This document shows, one piece after another, positions 60,403 through 64,000 of a stretch of 64,000 bases of DNA (positions within the stretch are counted from its first letter, which is position 1; each line of letters begins with the position of its first letter). The DNA lies in NCBI GenBank assembly GCA_030407085.1, contig CM059583.1:21922001-21986000 (forward strand), read 5' to 3'. Under the pieces are notes generated by a model. That model did not search any database. It was given only the letters and a program-made list of their open reading frames with translations, and was not told where the DNA came from. The stretch comes from Trichopria drosophilae. Lineage: Eukaryota > Arthropoda > Insecta > Hymenoptera > Diapriidae. The translations under genes and the position numbers were made by a program.

Positions 60403-61294
60403 TTAAAATTGAAAATGAGCATTTTCAAAACTTCGACCCCGACCGCAGGTCAGCCGGAGCACTGATAAATGAGCACGTCTTGTTCACACTGATGCTTAAA
60501 AAAACGCGGTTTAGTCGCGTTTTTGACAGGTCGGGTTGCAGGAAATAAATTTTTTTATATGTGGGATACTTAGGTTTCCGTTCATACGATCCAGTACATT
60601 AATACGTTTTTCTTCACGCCCTGGACGCGAAAGGTTTTGGCTCGATTGGTTATTTATAACTGAAAAACTTCCGAAATTGACAAGCTAGTTGCGTTTCGTC
60701 CTAGTTGCCCGATTCTATAAACCGTTATTTACAATAACGTCAACAGTATGTTCGTTAATAACAATATCCTGAACCACGATCCGTTGAAGTTGTTGCTACC
60801 GGCGAAGCCCCGAACCCCCCTCCCCGCTACCACCTCCCCATGGCTATCCGACACCAACATTACAGTGAATATTTTTTTATGCCCCCCCCCTGATACCCGC
60901 CTCACTGCCTTGCTTCCTCTGTGTCTCTGTTTTTCATGTAATGTATATAATATACATACATATGCATTGTATATGTGTATGTACAATTTATGTTAATTTT
61001 ATGTTAATTTGCCTTTTACGGCATTATCGTTGATTTTACGAAGAAATGAATAAAACCATTTTTGTAGAGAATTCGATGCTCTATATTTTTTGTTTGAAAC
61101 ATTTTTTTGTACGATTTGTATTTTTTGTTAAAAAATGGAAAAACGTGTTTTTTGAGCGTTTTTTTGTTAAACCTCCCCATAATCTAGTATGCATTGTCTC
61201 CAAAAACTAATCAGATCTAAGTTTGGCCAACAGAAACCCAAATCCGTTTGTACGTTTTAAATTCGTCCTGCCAGTCGCGTATACAAAATTTTGC

Positions 61295-61319
61295 GGACGG
61301 ACGGACGGACGGACGGACG
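61295..61319. repeat. (GGAC)6 microsatellite
   Basis: Six uninterrupted GGAC units followed by 'gtacaacctaacggacacc'. It lies within the 2.25-kb element and is probably an internal part of it. Confidence 0.95.
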
Positions 61320-62109
61320 TACAACCTAACGGACACCAATTTTTTTATTGTTGCTTTGGGTTCCTTAGGGTCTGAAACGTCGACATTTGATGAAAAACTA
61401 TAGGGTAATTTTTTGGCGGGAACTGACCAAATTCAATACTTCGCCAGACCTATGGTCTGGGTCAGAGTAAAACCGAAAACATGATTTTTTGCATTAAACC
61501 TTCTACAAAAGTTATAGATTTTTTCAAGACCTACAACTCTTGTATTTAACATTTTTTGATAAGATGTTAACTTTTATCGGAAAGCGCCAAAAAGCATTTT
61601 CACCGCCTTTCGACCCTCCTAATAAACAGGTTACCTCGCGGCTGCTTGGACATTCTCATCCTTATAAGTCCCTTGACCACCCAATAGTTGGATTTTGGAT
61701 ATTTTTTTTTTCCTTTTTTCATTTAAATTGAGCTAATTTGCCTCGTTTATAATTATTTATGACGATAAGAATTTTCATTTGAAAACAATACTTTCTACAT
61801 TCATCTATTATATTAAATACTACCAATGTGCAGAATTTTTCGTCTTTCTAAAACATGACGGATTTCTAAATCATGCAAAATGGTTCTGAAGCAAAATACA
61901 TAAAAAGTTAAGCTTGGAAGCGTTCAGCCTCCTTCCGAAAACATATAATTCTGGCCTTTTATCAAGGATAGCGAAAACAATTTTTGTTGTTGTGAAGTTA
62001 TGGAATAGTTGTAGTTCTATCATTTAAGTTTAAATTCATAATTCTCATCATTTAACATCGTTATGACTATGAATTCATATTAAAAATATAACTCTGCAAT
62101 AAGCATAAT

Positions 62110-62555
62110 TTAATACCAAAAAATAGTACTGACCAATTAGTATAGTATCAGTAAGTTTCTATTTTTTGTTTAGTATTTGTTTATTTTAAACGCATTAACC
62201 GCTTTGTCATGAGCGCCGTGGTATGTTCAAAATTGGCTATAATTTATTTAGTACATTCATTTTTTTTTAAAAAGTGCATGACAATTAGTTCAACTGTTGA
62301 ATTCAAAGATCATTTCTTATGATGACAGAATTGGCAGTCAGTATTGTTCTCAGTTCTGATATATTCGAATATTATTGCTTAAATAGAATACAGTACTGGG
62401 TAACAGCACTGGTTCAGCCATTTAGCGGTATTATTACCAGTACTGATTCACTGCTGGCAAACAGTATGCCATCAGTACTTTATCGCAATTATTGCCAGTA
62501 GTAATTCCTAACGAATAATCGGCTCTGACTGCTAGTACTGGGTCAGTATCTCGCA
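62110..62555. repeat. Cluster of CAGTACTG-type motifs
   Basis: Variants of the palindrome CAGTACTG recur about ten times: 'tagtactgacc' (62125), 'tcagtattgt' (62338), 'cagttctgat' (62350), 'acagtactgggtaacagcac' (62390), 'accagtactgattcactgct' (62437), 'acagtatgcc', 'tcagtacttt', 'ctagtactgggtcagtat' (62532). Spacing is irregular, 20-40 bases. The block resembles the subterminal arrays of non-autonomous transposons, but no clear ends were found. Confidence 0.6.
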
Positions 62556-62859
62556 GGAGTTTTACTCCGCCCATTTCTACTTAGGTAGCGCACGTTGTAA
62601 ACTATTCTGTTTTTGTTTTTAATTACGTCTGAAAATTTTACGCATAAATAAACATTGAGATCATGACAGGACCAAACGTAAATAAAAATTACTACACAGA
62701 TACTTCATATTAGGCAGTTCATCCTAGTATTAAGGCGATTAAAAAATCCTGTTGTGTCTTAGAAAATCGACCTTCCTAAACTCCCGCGGTAGTTTTAACG
62801 TTGAAACACCAGTTTTTTTTTCTGAAAACATCGATCGTCCTCATAACGAAAAAAGTGCT

Positions 62860-63520
62860 TGGAGACCTAGCTAAAAATGTCTGAGCAGCTGGGCGCGATC
62901 GGCCGACGGTTTCTTTTTGTCTCTCAGTCCGGCGCACATTCCGCCGGCTCGAGACTGTGCGCACTATTTTGTCACGCTCGGTTTACCGAATTTAACGTCG
63001 TTTCAGCGAATTTAATTCGCCGCCGTGGTATTACGTGCCTTCCTTTCAGGCTCGAGTACAAGACGAGAGGATTCGGAGGCTGCCTTTGCGCCCACCTATA
63101 CAAGGTACGTGTTTTGCTGCCGGCTAGGGTTCCGAGACAACGAACCAACCGCCTACAGGCTAACCTTACCCTAAGGGTGCGTCAGTAGTGCAAGTGCGCA
63201 CAAGTGAGAGAGAGATAGACATATAGAGAGGGATGGGTCGTCAACGAGCGAGAGGGGCCCTTGGCGACGCTACGAGCGGCGCTTGTGTTTCCTACGGTTT
63301 AATTGGGCGCGAAATCATTTCCGATGCAATGCGCGGATGCAGCCGTCAAGTAATCATCGTAAAAGCACCCTCGAAAAGACTATACGCGATCGATGTGAGC
63401 TTAATTATTATCAGTGCACCGTACACCACCTTCGTACCGCCCTCCTCTAGAAGCGCCGCCTAGAGAACGACTCGAACGAGATAACCCAACGTCGAGGTTA
63501 AGCACCTCGAAATGCAAAAA
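62860..63520. promoter_or_regulatory. CpG-rich islet, possible promoter/first-exon region
   Basis: Strong CG enrichment, a GA-rich run (63200-63235) and a good donor 'tacaag|gtacgtg' at 63104/63105. A 103-codon frame starts at 62877 and runs across the donor, and a 76-codon frame at 63233 is also open; neither resembles a known protein. The most economical reading is regulatory or untranslated first-exon DNA of a gene lying outside the window. Evidence is compositional. Confidence 0.3.
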
Positions 63521-63949
63521 ATGGACCGTTGTATTTGCGGTTTCTAATTACTCGAAGAGCCTATGCTTTTGTCTTTTTCGTGTCTGACTACAACACGTGA
63601 TATGGGATAAATGCACATGCCTTCTAATCAAAAAGTTCCTGGAATTTAATATTTAATAATGCATGCTTCTTTGTTGTCTTATGATTTTACAACGTTGTTT
63701 TCTTCTCTTTGGTGTACCTGTCGTAATAATAAGGCAAGGGAGCTAGTAAGTGCATACACATTTCATATGTCAACCTTAGAGGTCCACCTTTAAAAGAAGT
63801 CGATTTTGCTACAATTCTACAAAAATTGGTACGCGAGAGGCTTATAAATTTATTTAACTCCTTGACTGACACGAGAATTTCACAAAAAATGCCGAAATGA
63901 CAAAAAATAATTTGTTACATTTTACTTTAACTTGGTGTATAGGGGTATT
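63521..63949. other. Gene-free stretch
   Basis: Only chance frames; no repeat recognised before the terminal family-S fragment. Confidence 0.6.
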
Positions 63950-64000
63950 TTGGGACGCTGATTACGAATCTGAAGTCAGATTTTTAAAATTCAAAATGGC
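63950..64000 (+). repeat. Start of a family-S unit, cut by the window edge
   Basis: 'gggacgctgattacgaatct' then 'gaagtcagatttttaaaatt' and 'caaaatggc' is the least decayed plus-oriented family-S unit in the window. It likely continues into a copy or array beyond the edge. Confidence 0.75.

Larger units (their letters stand above)
59452..61702. mobile_element. 2.25-kb inverted-repeat element, no transposase
   Basis: The left end 'atatatccgaaatccg' then 'ggggtggtcaagggacttat' (59452-59500) is inverted at the right as 'ataagtcccttgaccaccca' then 'ggattttggatat' (61662-61702). About 50 bases match at roughly 85%. The interior holds a nested smaller element, a GC-rich segment (60420-60950), a GGAC microsatellite and phrases about 'ttcaaaagtagtattcc' and 'tctacaaaagttatagattt' near the two ends. 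Frames inside are short and composition-driven. Class unknown. Confidence 0.7.

Noticed and set aside
61370..61390. 'gaaacgtcgac' as part of another hammerhead
   Set aside because: No CUGANGA core or stem II upstream.

Overview
This is an AT-rich eukaryotic window. Only one protein-coding gene can be supported, a transposase; almost everything else I can explain is repeat. Degenerate TTAGG pentamer tracts (the ancestral insect telomere motif), a tRNA-derived SINE, pogo/Tigger-, Harbinger- and possibly piggyBac-type DNA elements, and isolated CpG-rich islets in an AT-rich background point to an insect. A hymenopteran is my best guess, by inference from repeat style rather than from any marker gene. 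No conserved host exon, intact tRNA, rRNA or CRISPR array was recognised. The window looks like intergenic or giant-intron DNA dominated by non-autonomous transposons.

Layout. 0-8.3 kb: a 1.28-kb foldback palindrome (745-2023), two head-to-head copies of a dispersed repeat (3.77-5.17 kb), a 121-bp-period tandem array (7.74-8.11 kb) and a short inverted-repeat MITE (8123-8294). 9.5-10.3 kb: another foldback. 11065-14015: a structurally complete pogo/Tigger transposon with matching terminal inverted repeats, a TA at each end and an open transposase frame; its start codon becomes visible only if an 81-bp intron is assumed. 14.2-19.4 kb: a third copy of the 3.8-kb repeat, a 1.7-kb foldback, and the first copies of a 410-bp MITE whose arms carry a GTAAGTAGTAACAG-like motif (other copies at 21.7 and 34.6 kb). 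22.3-26.1 kb: two elements in which a TTAGG tract lies at the centre of arms rich in TTTCAACA/TGTTGAAA. 26.8-31 kb: decayed relatives of the 121-bp repeat. 33.6-34.25 kb: a mirror-arranged array of related units.

36.7-38.4 kb: a 1.7-kb inverted-repeat element packed with AGTGAAATTTCACT-type palindromes and interrupted by a tRNA-headed SINE. 39.0 kb: a second copy of the 8.1-kb MITE. 41.2 kb: a clean Harbinger-like MITE flanked by TTA. 44 kb: a 670-bp foldback. 46.84 kb: a convincing minimal type I hammerhead ribozyme followed by AATAAA and an A-run, as expected of a retroelement. 47-54.4 kb: two foldbacks, then a cluster of four copies of one repeat, the last two inverted around a CpG-rich segment. 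59.45-61.7 kb: a 2.25-kb inverted-repeat element with a nested 462-bp element between TTAA sites. 62.1-62.55 kb: a cluster of CAGTACTG motifs. 62.8-63.5 kb: a CpG-rich islet.

There is no operon or pathway. The only functional logic visible is that of selfish DNA: one potentially autonomous transposon and many internally deleted or palindromic passengers. The most noteworthy items are the intact Tigger element with its hidden intron, the hammerhead ribozyme, the TTAGG-cored palindromes and the long foldbacks that could give double-stranded RNA if transcribed.
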